A DNA stretch of 64,000 nt, taken from Sulfurovum sp. 16-42-52 (GTDB taxonomy: Bacteria; Campylobacterota; Campylobacteria; Campylobacterales; Sulfurovaceae). Below, piece by piece: positions 54,678 to 64,000 of this stretch. The number at the start of each line of letters is the position of its first letter. The stretch's first letter is position 1. Where the stretch lies: contig NCHB01000006.1 in the NCBI GenBank assembly GCA_002281755.1, positions 18,423 through 82,422 on the forward strand. The letters run 5' to 3'. The notes below the pieces were generated by a model. That model was not told the DNA's origin. It saw nothing but the letters and a program-made list of their open reading frames with translations, and searched no databases. Position numbers and translations under genes: made by a program.

Positions 54678-55931
54678 TTACCAATCAATAGATTGAATTT
54701 TTCTGTCGTTAAACGGAAAAAGTAAACTTTGCTGACTGGTTAAATTGATATATCCTATCGATGAGCTACGGCCACTTTGTTTCAAAAAGAGTACCGTAGA
54801 TCCATCAGAAGAAAAACGCGGGAATTGGTTTGTCCCTGTTGTAGTCAGAGGTCTTGTGTCTGAACTTCCTGAAGAGGTGAGGTACAGGTTAAACGTATTG
54901 CCTCCAAAGGCATTATTGCTCTCTCTGCTTGAATAGACAATTTTACCCCCATGCGCATCACAAGCATTATTGTTTCGTCCATGGTACACTACCTGCGAGG
55001 TTGCCGGTGAGTGAATAGACTTTTTAAATACATTGGCATACCCCAGTCTATTTGAGATGAATACAATACTGTTCTCATCATCTACATATTTACCGTTTAC
55101 ATCGATGCCCTTAAAATCAGTCACTCTTGTTTTTGATCGTGAACCAAGATTATACTCATAAATATCGGCCTGACCCTCAGGTGCCATTGTCAGCAAAAGT
55201 TTTGTGCCATTGCTATTGACATCAGAACAAACCAGCATACCGTCAGAACTGACGATTTCTTCTTTTGAACCGTTATAAATATTTAACTTATATAGTGCAG
55301 GCACAGTACCTTTGTAAGACGTATAGTACAAAGAACGCTGATCCTTATCTGCCCATTTTGGAAAAAGATTGAGTCCACCTCTAATAATCGTTTTCTTATA
55401 GTTGAAGGTATAATCAGCTAAGCGAATTTCACTGAGTCCGGGTGCAGAATAGACGGCATACACAACATAGCGTGTAATCCATGAAATATCAGGGTACTGC
55501 ATCATATCGTTGATGTCAGAAATAGCCTTGTGTATGAGAAAAGGCATTTTATCTGTTGTGGGGATACTGTAGCTTTTTTTGAAAAGTTGTGTTCCATCCG
55601 AACTCTTCAATAAACGCACATTCAACTCAGTTCCTGATTGCTGATTGAGACTATAGCGCAGTACATACTCTTGACTTTTAAGTGTAGGAGGAAGCATGTT
55701 TGAAGAAACATCGCCTTGATGATGCACAGTATCTGCCAAAAAATGTCCGCTGATTTTAAGATCTGAAAGGAAAATATTAAAGACTTTGCTGCTTTGGTCC
55801 GTTGAACCGTCAACCAAAGCAATACGAACACGCTGTTCCACATCTTTTTCTATTTTTAACCTTGCATCTACGGCGAAAAGTGTTGATGTAAAAAGGTTCA
55901 TTGCCAACAAAACGACAAACAAATATTGCAC
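54678..55931 (-). CDS. tolB: Tol-Pal periplasmic protein TolB
   Basis: TolB is a periplasmic beta-propeller binding Pal and TolA. The 417-residue protein has a signal peptide, an N-terminal domain with VRIALVDGST, and a C-terminal six-bladed propeller with repeated GTKLLLTMAPEGQADIYEYN, IVFISNRLGYANVFK and FPRFSSDGSTVLFLK. It lies about 150 bases after tolA. Confidence 0.94.
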   Translation of the reverse strand: MQYLFVVLLAMNLFTSTLFAVDARLKIEKDVEQRVRIALVDGSTDQSSKVFNIFLSDLKISGHFLADTVHHQGDVSSNMLPPTLKSQEYVLRYSLNQQSGTELNVRLLKSSDGTQLFKKSYSIPTTDKMPFLIHKAISDINDMMQYPDISWITRYVVYAVYSAPGLSEIRLADYTFNYKKTIIRGGLNLFPKWADKDQRSLYYTSYKGTVPALYKLNIYNGSKEEIVSSDGMLVCSDVNSNGTKLLLTMAPEGQADIYEYNLGSRSKTRVTDFKGIDVNGKYVDDENSIVFISNRLGYANVFKKSIHSPATSQVVYHGRNNNACDAHGGKIVYSSRESNNAFGGNTFNLYLTSSGSSDTRPLTTTGTNQFPRFSSDGSTVLFLKQSGRSSSIGYINLTSQQSLLFPFNDRKIQSIDW

Positions 55932-56082
55932 TTTGATTCCTTATTGATGAGTATTGATTGACGTATTGTATCAGTGTAGTGTTAAAATACGTATTAAATA
56001 TACAATAAAACAAAGACAATGTTGACAAACTCTATACTATTAGGGTTTAACATAAAGATCATTGCCTATCGGAACAGCGAGA
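55932..56082. other. 151-base gap between tolA and tolB, no gene seen
   Basis: AT-rich with no convincing ORF, RNA or hairpin; a partial ORF overlapping tolA in another frame is a shadow. It could hold a promoter for tolB-pal-cpoB. Confidence 0.4.
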
Positions 56083-56988
56083 TTAATCCTTCGCCACAAA
56101 TTCAACATCAAGATCATACGGTCTATCACCCTTATGTCTGCCAAATCCAATACGTTGCAACTGTTCAAGATAGGCTTCAAGACCTTCATTGAACTCAACA
56201 TTACCAGATGCCGAAATAATTTTAAATTCAAAATGACCACTTGGGTCGACAACGATAGAAACCTGCGCTGTTTCTCCGGCATATTCACTTTGTGCCGGCC
56301 ACCCTTTGAGCTTCTCTTCTATCCTTGCGAGGTACGCATTTTCTATACCGCTGTCACTGTTTTTTTCATTTTTAAGCGAATCAGACACCATATCACTTGC
56401 ACTTGGTCTATCCGATACTTTGATGACATCATTTTTTTTCGGTTTTGCTGTTGAATTATTAGCCTTCAGCATCGGTTTTGCTTCTTCAGCTTTTTTTTGT
56501 GAAGTCACGTTTGCAAACAGATCTTTTGGTTTTGTCTGCTTTTTTGGTTTTGTCATATTTTGATCTTCTACTTTTTTTACTTCGTTTTTTACTACTTTCT
56601 TCTCAACGGGTTTTGGTTTTGGCTTAGGTTTGGGTTTGGGTTTGGGTTTTTCTACCGGCTTTTCAGTGGGAATTGGTTTTTCCACTGGTTTTGGTTTTTC
56701 AATGGGCTTTTCTACTGGTTTTGGTTTTTCGACTGGTTTTGTTTTGGATTTTGGCTTAGGAGGCATTTTTTTGTTCGTTTTTGCTTTAACAGCTTTTTGT
56801 GTCTTTTTTTGTGGCGCTGCGCTTGCTGAACTCATAGAAACACTAATGCGTCCGTCATTTTTCTTCACATAATGTACGGATTTTTTTTCACTTCTGGTGT
56901 TAAAATAAAAAAACAACAAAATAATAACAAGAAAATAGATACCAAAAGCCATAGCGCCAGAGATAAGTGTAGATGACCTATACTTCAT
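56083..56988 (-). CDS. tolA: TolA-like energy-transducing protein with TonB-type C domain
   Basis: The 301-residue protein has one N-terminal transmembrane helix (about 10-28), a long Lys/Pro-rich segment (about 70-150) with KPKP-type repeats, and a C-terminal TonB/TolA domain (about 210-300) with GETAQVSIVVDPSGHFEFKI. It would link TolQ/TolR motion to TolB and Pal. The proline-lysine tract is unusual beside the alanine-lysine helix of enteric TolA and looks more TonB-like; location in the tol operon supports TolA. The start overlaps tolR by 4 bases. Confidence 0.85.
   Translation of the reverse strand: MKYRSSTLISGAMAFGIYFLVIILLFFYFNTRSEKKSVHYVKKNDGRISVSMSSASAAPQKKTQKAVKAKTNKKMPPKPKSKTKPVEKPKPVEKPIEKPKPVEKPIPTEKPVEKPKPKPKPKPKPKPVEKKVVKNEVKKVEDQNMTKPKKQTKPKDLFANVTSQKKAEEAKPMLKANNSTAKPKKNDVIKVSDRPSASDMVSDSLKNEKNSDSGIENAYLARIEEKLKGWPAQSEYAGETAQVSIVVDPSGHFEFKIISASGNVEFNEGLEAYLEQLQRIGFGRHKGDRPYDLDVEFVAKD
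56627..56646 (+). repeat. Telomere-like GGTTTG repeat, possible G-quadruplex, in tolA
   Basis: On the plus (template) strand there are runs GG, GGG, GGG, GGG separated by TTT. These encode the KPKPKP part of TolA on the minus strand. Four G-runs of two or more fit a two- to three-tetrad quadruplex, and the repeat could expand or contract by slippage in steps of two residues. Confidence 0.6.
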
Positions 56989-57371
56989 AGTGTTATAAGT
57001 GAAACCTTCTTGAAGCCTGCAGCCTTTACGCTTTTAAGGAGATACATGACATTTTTATATTCAAGATTTTCATCTGCCCGAATAAACACATCTGATTGTT
57101 TGTCAAACTTAGATGACTGGTTTACAAAATCATCCGCAAAAGTATCTAGCGTATAGGTGTCATTATTCAGATAAATTTTTTGATTTTTGTCCATTCGAAT
57201 AGTCAGTGTTTTTAGATCTGAGGCTTTCGAACTTTTAGAACCATCTGGTAGTTTCAGTTCCTCTTGAAAAGTCACAGTAGGTGCAGTGACCATCAAAATC
57301 GCCATCAATACCAACATCACATCCACCAATGGCGTGATGTTCAACTCTGGATCATCATCAAAAGCTTGCAT
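56985..57371 (-). CDS. tolR: TolR/ExbD-type proton channel subunit
   Basis: The 128-residue protein has the TolR/ExbD N terminus with the conserved aspartate in ELNITPLVDVMLVLMAILMV, the single helix that carries the proton-motive residue, and a periplasmic domain ending KKVSLITL. It forms the TolQ-TolR motor. It is 1 base from tolQ and overlaps tolA by 4 bases. Confidence 0.93.
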   Translation of the reverse strand: MQAFDDDPELNITPLVDVMLVLMAILMVTAPTVTFQEELKLPDGSKSSKASDLKTLTIRMDKNQKIYLNNDTYTLDTFADDFVNQSSKFDKQSDVFIRADENLEYKNVMYLLKSVKAAGFKKVSLITL

Positions 57372-57372
57372 T

Positions 57373-57948
57373 TTAATCCTCTGATACTTGAGAAAGTATC
57401 ACTTCAGATTGCGAGGAGAGCAAAGAGGAGAGCTCATAGGCCTTACGCTTGAGTATTAAGTGAAATGTATAAGCAAAAGTAGCCACGGCAATACCCACAG
57501 CAGTTGCAATCAACGCTTCAGAAATCGCTGGAGCAACAACGCTTAAAGAAGCACTGGACTGTGTGCCTAGTTTAGTAAATGTTTCAAGTATGCCGATTAC
57601 CGTTCCAAAAAGTCCAATAAAAGGAGATGTAGAGGCGACAATAGACAACATGGTAAGCCCTTTGGTTGAAACACGGATGGCATCCGAAGATGCTGCTTCC
57701 AGTATTGCTTTATTGGGTATAGTTACACGAGACAGATAAGTAAAAATAAGTGAAGTCCTCGCCACTGATTTTGACTGGCCTGTATAAAGTGCTTTTAGTG
57801 ATGTAGCTTCAGTGCTGATTCTTGAATTTAAAATATGATATCTGTCAAAAAATATCCAAAAAGTAGTGATAAAATATCCCGACAACAAAAGCAGTACAAA
57901 AATAGTAATTGCACTGCTTTCTATAAAATAGGTAATGAGTGATCCCAC
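57373..57948 (-). CDS. tolQ: TolQ/ExbB-type proton channel subunit
   Basis: The 191-residue membrane protein carries three helices and the channel motif LLSIVASTSPFIGLFGTVIGI. GTG 57948 is chosen because GGAAAGAG lies 8 bases upstream and this start is 1 base after the atpC stop; the longer frame from TTG 57975 would overlap atpC by 26 bases. Transcription therefore probably runs from atp into tol. Confidence 0.88.
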   Translation of the reverse strand: MGSLITYFIESSAITIFVLLLLSGYFITTFWIFFDRYHILNSRISTEATSLKALYTGQSKSVARTSLIFTYLSRVTIPNKAILEAASSDAIRVSTKGLTMLSIVASTSPFIGLFGTVIGILETFTKLGTQSSASLSVVAPAISEALIATAVGIAVATFAYTFHLILKRKAYELSSLLSSQSEVILSQVSED

Positions 57949-57949
57949 T

Positions 57950-58342
57950 TTAGTAACTCTTTCCGATCTGCTCAACTTTACTTACCGCAGCTGCAATAGC
58001 TGAAGAGGAAGCCTCTGTACTTTTGATAAGTTTTTTTGCTTCTTCAAGTGCTGCAGCAATATCACCATCTTCACCCGATAGGGAAACCGCACCATCAACG
58101 ATACACGTTGTTTTTTCTTCGTCAACCTTAACATATCCGGAATTAATGGCTACTGCCAGTTCACTTCCGTCTGCTTTGTTGATCACAATGACACCCGTAT
58201 CAAGCAACGATACCAAAGTAGCATGTTTGGGTAAAACACCAAACTCACCTTCAGACCCTGGTAGCGTTACCTGTTTTACTTCAGCGTCAAAAATCACACC
58301 GGTCGGTGTGACAATTTCTAGCTTCATAAGTTCCATACTCAT
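57950..58342 (-). CDS. atpC: ATP synthase epsilon subunit
   Basis: This 130-residue subunit belongs to the central stalk and can inhibit ATP hydrolysis. It begins LEIVTPTGVIFDAEVKQVTLPG, has GEFGVLPKHATLVSLL and a C-terminal helical part (ALEEAKKLIKSTEAS). It follows atpD by about 16 bases, ending the atp operon before tolQ. Confidence 0.95.
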   Translation of the reverse strand: MSMELMKLEIVTPTGVIFDAEVKQVTLPGSEGEFGVLPKHATLVSLLDTGVIVINKADGSELAVAINSGYVKVDEEKTTCIVDGAVSLSGEDGDIAAALEEAKKLIKSTEASSSAIAAAVSKVEQIGKSY

Positions 58343-58357
58343 CCTTTAAAGGCTCGG

Positions 58358-59773
<1,416 letters not shown>

Positions 59774-59844
59774 TTAATTTCTAACAAAAAGAACAAAGTC
59801 CCTTTTGTTACTCTTGGGCAGAGCGCTTATCGCTCAATCGTGTT

Positions 59845-60732
59845 TTACTTCATAGACTCCACACCACTGATAATCTCAATGAGTTCAGTCGTAATAGATT
59901 CTTGCCTTGCTTTGTTATACTTTACAGTAAGCTCTTTAACCATCTGTTTTGCATTGGTAGTTGCTGCATCCATCGCTTGCATACGTGCTGAATGCTCAGC
60001 TGCCAGTGAATCGATCAGCGAGTAATACATGGTATACTCAACGTAACGTTTCACCAATGCTTCAAGCAGTGTGTCATCATCATCTGGCTCCACTTCAAGC
60101 TCTGAAGTCGAAACGGTATTGAGTGCAAGTTTTGATGCATCAATCGGTAAAACCTGATCTTCTCGTATCTCTTGTGCAATCATACTGACATAGCCGTTGT
60201 GTACCAATACAATCTTATCCGTCTCACCTCTTGCATACGCTGCAGAGATATCCGATATAAACGCTGCTGCTTGCTCAAAATTAGGAGCTGCAGAAAGTCC
60301 AATCACTTGGTCATTGAGATCAATATTGTTAAACTTATAATAATCAATACCTTTTCGTCCAACTGCTCTGAGGCGTATTTTTACATCTTGTGCTTTATAC
60401 GTGGCAATCAATTGATTGACTCTTTTGATTGTTTGTGCATTAAAACCACCACAAAGACCTTTGTCTGCAGTAATAAATACGATATCTACCACTTTTGGAT
60501 TGACGACATCTCTAAAATAAATGTTATCCAAACCACCTACATTGTTTTGATGCATTTTCTGAGCAATTTCATTTAAAAGCTCAGTCAATTTTGCAGCATA
60601 CACTCTAGATCTTTTTGCAAGCTCTTCTGTTCTTTTTAATTTTGCAGAAGAGACAAGCTTCATCGCTTTGGTCGTTTTTTGTGTGTTTTTAACACTTCCA
60701 ATTTTACGCTTGATCTCTTTTAAATTAGCCAT
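59845..60732 (-). CDS. atpG: ATP synthase gamma subunit
   Basis: The 295-residue rotor subunit. The N-terminal helix (MANLKEIKRKIGSVKNTQKT, MKLVSSAKL) and the C-terminal SARMQAMDAATTNAKQMV are characteristic; these form the coiled coil inside F1. It lies between atpA and atpD as usual. Confidence 0.97.
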   Translation of the reverse strand: MANLKEIKRKIGSVKNTQKTTKAMKLVSSAKLKRTEELAKRSRVYAAKLTELLNEIAQKMHQNNVGGLDNIYFRDVVNPKVVDIVFITADKGLCGGFNAQTIKRVNQLIATYKAQDVKIRLRAVGRKGIDYYKFNNIDLNDQVIGLSAAPNFEQAAAFISDISAAYARGETDKIVLVHNGYVSMIAQEIREDQVLPIDASKLALNTVSTSELEVEPDDDDTLLEALVKRYVEYTMYYSLIDSLAAEHSARMQAMDAATTNAKQMVKELTVKYNKARQESITTELIEIISGVESMK

Positions 60733-60744
60733 AATTAGCCTTTC

Positions 60745-62259
60745 TTATCCAGCAAATGAAGCTTTAAAGTCTTCTATAGCTTTACGTAATTCTCCATCCG
60801 TTTCGTCAGAGATTTTTTTCTCATTTCTAATAGCAGGCAGAATATTGGTATATTTTGCTTCCATAAATGGTATAAGTTCTGCTTCAAATTTTGTGACTGA
60901 AGAAGCGGCAATGTCATCCAAGAATCCATTTGCACCGGCAAAAATGATTGCAACTTGTTTTTCAATCGCTACAGGAGCGTAAGGTCCTTGTTTAAGTACC
61001 TCTACCATTCTTTGTCCACGCTCAAGCTGACCTCTTGTATAGTCATCCAAATCTGATGCAAACTGTGCAAAAGCTTGTAGCTCTCTAAATGAAGCCAAGT
61101 CAAGTCTTAATGTTCCAGATACTTGTTTGGTTGCTTTAATCTGAGCAGCTCCACCAACACGAGAAACTGAAAGTCCTACGTTAATCGCTGGTCTGATACC
61201 TGAGTTAAACAAGTCAGTCTCCAAGAAAATCTGACCATCTGTAATAGAAATAACGTTTGTAGGAATATAAGCAGCAACATCGCCTGCTTGTGTCTCAATG
61301 ATTGGGAAAGCGGTAATAGACCCTGCACCCAACTCATCAGAAAGTTTTGCAGCTCTTTCAAGTAGTCTTGAGTGAAGATAGAAAACATCACCAGGATATG
61401 CTTCTCTACCCGGAGGTCTTCTGAGAATCAATGACATCTCTCTGTAAGCAACTGCATGCTTTGAAAGGTCATCATAAAAAATAACCGCATGTCTACCGTT
61501 GTCTCTGAAGTACTCAGCCATCGTTACACCTGTGTAAGGTGCAAGGAACTGTAATGCTGATGCATCCGATGCACCGGCGTTAACAACGATGGTGTAATCC
61601 ATTGCGCCATGCTCTTCAAGTTTTTTCACTGTAGCCGCTACAGTTGATTGTTTTTGACCAATCGCAACATAGATACATACAACATCTTGACCTTTTTGGT
61701 TGATAATAGTGTCTATCGCCAATGTTGTTTTACCTGTTTGTCTGTCACCGATAATCAGCTCTCTTTGACCTCTACCAACCGGCACAAGTGCATCAATCGC
61801 TTTGATACCCGTTTGAAGCGGTTCATGAACTGATTTTCTAGCCATGATGCCTGGTGCTTTTTCCTCAACAAATCTATGCTCTACTGCTGAAACTGCACCT
61901 TTACCGTCTATAGGCTCACCCAATGCATTGACCACTCTACCCATCAATGCATCACCTACTGGCACTTTAAGAAGATCGCCAGCTCTTTTGACTGTCATAC
62001 CTTCTCTGATGCCTGTACTTGAACCAAGAATAACAACACCCACATTGGCTTCTTCCAGGTTCAACACAAGTCCTCTGGCGCCATTTTCAAAGACTACAAC
62101 TTCTCCAGCCATAACATTGTTAAGACCATAGATGGTTGAAACACCGTCTGCAATACCTACTACTTTTCCTATTTCATTGATGTCTACATCAATTTCAAAA
62201 TTCTCAATTCTCTCTTTGATGATTGAACTTATCTCATCTGCTTGTAATTTTACTGCCAC
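60745..62259 (-). CDS. atpA: ATP synthase alpha subunit
   Basis: The 504-residue non-catalytic F1 subunit. The P-loop is [15 protein letters not shown], the Arg finger region is [19 protein letters not shown], and [24 protein letters not shown] is standard. It is preceded by atpH after 24 bases. Confidence 0.98.
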   Translation of the reverse strand: MAVKLQADEISSIIKERIENFEIDVDINEIGKVVGIADGVSTIYGLNNVMAGEVVVFENGARGLVLNLEEANVGVVILGSSTGIREGMTVKRAGDLLKVPVGDALMGRVVNALGEPIDGKGAVSAVEHRFVEEKAPGIMARKSVHEPLQTGIKAIDALVPVGRGQRELIIGDRQTGKTTLAIDTIINQKGQDVVCIYVAIGQKQSTVAATVKKLEEHGAMDYTIVVNAGASDASALQFLAPYTGVTMAEYFRDNGRHAVIFYDDLSKHAVAYREMSLILRRPPGREAYPGDVFYLHSRLLERAAKLSDELGAGSITAFPIIETQAGDVAAYIPTNVISITDGQIFLETDLFNSGIRPAINVGLSVSRVGGAAQIKATKQVSGTLRLDLASFRELQAFAQFASDLDDYTRGQLERGQRMVEVLKQGPYAPVAIEKQVAIIFAGANGFLDDIAASSVTKFEAELIPFMEAKYTNILPAIRNEKKISDETDGELRKAIEDFKASFAG

Positions 62260-62283
62260 TGATACTCCTTTCTGATTAGATAA

Positions 62284-62811
62284 CTATAAAGATTTCTTAA
62301 TGAAATCGATCAATTGTTCTTTAACTCTCTGCTTAGAGAAGTTTACCTCTATACCCAAATCATCAACCAAAACGCGTAAACCCTCTATGTCAGATTGTTC
62401 TTGTTTTAGTTTTATGCTTGCACCTGTATATTTTTTCAATGTCTCTTCAAGGGTATTCAATGATGCTTCATCCAATGATGATGTGCTTCTTACTACTCCT
62501 TCATACTGATTTGAAATACGTTGTTGCTCTGCATTCAATACTTTTGCAATGGCAGGTATCAAATCAAGTCTGTTGTTTTCACCTAGAATCTTAATAAAAT
62601 TGACCAGTGAGCGATCTGCGTTTTGACCCAATGCAGCCAAAATCATCTCTGTCTTTTTTTCACCCGACACCATAGGAGAAAAGAGAGCTGATTTTATTTC
62701 AACACTTCCCAACGCTTCAGCAAGTGCGTTGAGTACTTCCAGTATACCTGAAAGATCTGTAACGACAGAAGTAAGAGCCTTTGCATATCTTTTAGCAATT
62801 AATTCTTCCAT
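62284..62811 (-). CDS. atpH: ATP synthase delta subunit
   Basis: The 175-residue subunit links F1 to the peripheral stalk. It has AKRYAKALTSVV at the N terminus and the C-terminal RVLVDDLGIEVNFSKQRVKEQL. Its start overlaps the atpF stop by one base. Confidence 0.94.
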   Translation of the reverse strand: MEELIAKRYAKALTSVVTDLSGILEVLNALAEALGSVEIKSALFSPMVSGEKKTEMILAALGQNADRSLVNFIKILGENNRLDLIPAIAKVLNAEQQRISNQYEGVVRSTSSLDEASLNTLEETLKKYTGASIKLKQEQSDIEGLRVLVDDLGIEVNFSKQRVKEQLIDFIKKSL

Positions 62812-63356
62812 TAGGCCACCTTTTTGGAAATGATGTCAACAACTTTGGTCTCATCAAGCATGATATCGTCATTGGTAATATTTTCACTCAAGACTTTATC
62901 TATCATCTCTCTGGCTGCTTTTCTCTCTTCAAAAGCGACTTTATCTTGAAACTGTTTTTCTAAAAGTGCCAATTCATTTTGGTTGGCAGTCGCGATTTTT
63001 TCAGCCAAAAGTACTGCTTCTGCTTTCGCATCTGCAATAATTTTTTTGGCTCTTTCTTCGCTTTTTTCTAAACGGTTTTGTGCTTCTTTTTTCTCTTCTT
63101 TTGCTGCCTGAAGTTTCTCTTCGATTTCACTCAATCGTGTTGCGATATCCTGACTTCTTCCCTTAAAGAAACTTTTAATCGGGTTGGCAACCAAATAATA
63201 AAGCAAGGCTGCAAAGATAGTAAAGTTCACCACTCTGGGCCAAAAATCTGTCTCTCTGCCTGTTTGAGCAAAATAACGGCTTGATTCTGCATCTACACTG
63301 CTTGCCAAAAGCAAAGCAGGTACGATAATCAAAGCTGTCACTACTATTTTTTTCAT
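62811..63356 (-). CDS. atpF: ATP synthase b subunit
   Basis: The 181-residue peripheral stalk subunit. It has a signal-like N-terminal segment (MKKIVVTALIIVPALLLA), then a membrane segment in VVNFTIFAALLYYLVANPIK, then a long coiled coil (about 70-175). The N-terminal extra segment is typical of b in Campylobacterota. It is next to b', so the stalk is a b/b' heterodimer. Confidence 0.93.
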   Translation of the reverse strand: MKKIVVTALIIVPALLLASSVDAESSRYFAQTGRETDFWPRVVNFTIFAALLYYLVANPIKSFFKGRSQDIATRLSEIEEKLQAAKEEKKEAQNRLEKSEERAKKIIADAKAEAVLLAEKIATANQNELALLEKQFQDKVAFEERKAAREMIDKVLSENITNDDIMLDETKVVDIISKKVA

Positions 63357-63368
63357 ATCAATCCTTTC

Positions 63369-63791
63369 CTAAAATTTGCTAAATTTAGCTTTAAGGCTCT
63401 CTTTGAAAAGAGGCATTTGAGAAAGAAGGGAATTTTTGAGGTTCTCTTTGTCAGAGTTTAGTCTGTCTAGAAACGTGTTATACTCGACTTCCAATTCATT
63501 TTGTTTGGTCTCAATTTTAGCAGCGGCTCGTGTTTTTTCATCATCCATTGCTTTTTGTCTGATTCCTGCAGCTTCATTTTTAGCAGCACTAATAATGTCA
63601 TCTGCCTTTGCATTAAGCTCGTTGCTGTTGCCACTTAGCCCTTTTGCAGCTTCTAAATCTTTTGCTATTGAATGATCCCTGTCATCCATAAATCGAACCA
63701 AAGGCTGAAATAGCATTGTATTTAAAAGAACAAGTAGGGTTAAAAACAAAGCCAGAACGAACAACATCAATGGTAAATGTATGTCAAGCAT
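63369..63791 (-). CDS. ATP synthase b' subunit
   Basis: The 140-residue second stalk subunit, from ATG 63791 (MLDIHLPLMLFVLALFLTLL). GAGGAG lies 6 bases before it. One N-terminal helix and a coiled coil follow, including FMDDRDHSIAKDL. It opens the operon; atpB and atpE are absent, as in this phylum where they are encoded elsewhere. Confidence 0.93.
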   Translation of the reverse strand: MLDIHLPLMLFVLALFLTLLVLLNTMLFQPLVRFMDDRDHSIAKDLEAAKGLSGNSNELNAKADDIISAAKNEAAGIRQKAMDDEKTRAAAKIETKQNELEVEYNTFLDRLNSDKENLKNSLLSQMPLFKESLKAKFSKF

Positions 63792-64000
63792 TAAAACTCC
63801 TCGTGTAATTTCGCAATATTTTATCATCTTTGTTATGAGGGTATGATTAAAATTTGTAGATATTGCGCAAAAGAAAAAAGGGTATGGCTAAAAGATAAAA
63901 GATAGAGCCACTTGCAAATTCAACCCAAAGTAGCAGCACATTTCCTATGACTGCTGCTCACTCATTAAAAAAGTGACTCTCGCATCAAAGTTACGAACTA
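63792..64000. other. Gap at right window edge with atp promoter candidate and inverted repeat
   Basis: A GATAAAAT box near 63821 on the minus strand may be the atp operon -10. AGCAGCA (63932-63938) and TGCTGCT (63952-63958) form a 7-bp inverted repeat with a 13-base loop. In the minus strand the last 50 bases are open in two frames, which may be the end of a gene lying beyond the edge; too short to identify. In relatives parB often precedes b', but I see no ParB ending here. Confidence 0.4.

Noticed and set aside
56040..56288. 82-residue ORF at the tolA end
   Set aside because: It overlaps the TolA C-terminal domain in a wrong frame; TolA motifs explain the DNA.
56560..56829. Aromatic-rich ORFs opposite the tolA Lys/Pro tract
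   Set aside because: Phe/Gly/Trp repeats are the expected antisense reading of AAACCC codons, so they are shadows.
59774..59844. Terminator between atpG and atpD
   Set aside because: Only a 5-bp GAGCG/CGCTC stem with no T-run; the operon must read through here.

Overview
The window is a dense, mostly core stretch of a chromosome from a Campylobacterota (epsilonproteobacterial) species, most likely Sulfurovum or a close relative. This is inferred from gene content and order: a b'-b-delta-alpha-gamma-beta-epsilon ATP synthase operon without the a and c subunits, running straight into tolQRAB-pal; a TrmB with long extra domains; an FtsEX-EnvC-type cluster; a Bpt leucyltransferase; AT-rich DNA with TATAAT-type -10 boxes; and signal peptides and codon use of that group. 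No rRNA, tRNA, CRISPR array, prophage or insertion sequence was seen. No gap between genes exceeds 300 bases.

Layout. 1-5.9 kb: the 3' part of an ABC ATPase gene, then trpC, a TPR protein, a YkgJ cysteine-cluster protein, a tRNA1(Val)-type methyltransferase, bpt (apparently leaderless) and an MnmC-like FAD oxidoreductase. 5.6-7.3 kb: a small accessory island with a truncated hydrolase remnant, a lipoprotein and a ParE-type toxin-antitoxin pair. 7.4-15 kb: glyS, trmL with a coupled 44-residue membrane protein, a DUF1016 nuclease, purU, cca, leuB and leuD. 15.1-19.6 kb (+ strand): rpoD, a CinA N-domain protein, an MFS transporter and a DTW-domain protein. 19.6-30.9 kb: an acetate-uptake and activation locus (AEC transporter, acs, DnaQ-like exonuclease, cNMP/CBS/DUF294 protein, actP, DUF485, porin) beside an OmpR-type response regulator and a Cache-domain histidine kinase. 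31-48.6 kb: ppa, then a long minus-strand series: two paralogous amidases, an NMO-like flavoprotein, tyrS, spoT, rpoZ, pyrH, DUF2279, an EnvC-like protein, ftsX, ftsE, trmB, rluD, an SH3-like protein, a TtcA-like protein, a PIN/Phd toxin-antitoxin pair, an MTA/SAH nucleosidase and fabD. 48.7-53.3 kb: a receiver-containing degenerate hybrid kinase split by a -1 frame change, slyD, a broken proA, an intact proC and an L,D-transpeptidase. 53.3-63.8 kb: cpoB, pal, tolB, tolA, tolR, tolQ and the ATP synthase operon.

How parts fit. The acs/actP/porin genes form an acetate import and activation route that the adjacent two-component pair could control; two 10-bp direct repeats spaced 11 bp apart upstream of the porin would suit an OmpR-type regulator. 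FtsEX, the EnvC-like protein with a degenerate LytM domain, and the two amidases plausibly form one septal peptidoglycan-cleavage pathway, with Tol-Pal constricting the outer membrane.

The most notable observations are a degenerate HATPase-receiver-Hpt-like protein whose receiver domain crosses a frame boundary exactly at an A AAA AAG slippery heptamer; a proA with a frame break and missing segment next to proC; a probable ATT start codon in the sensor kinase; a TtcA-like protein lacking one CxxC cysteine; and a leaderless bpt transcript. I found no convincing complete new defence or biosynthetic system.
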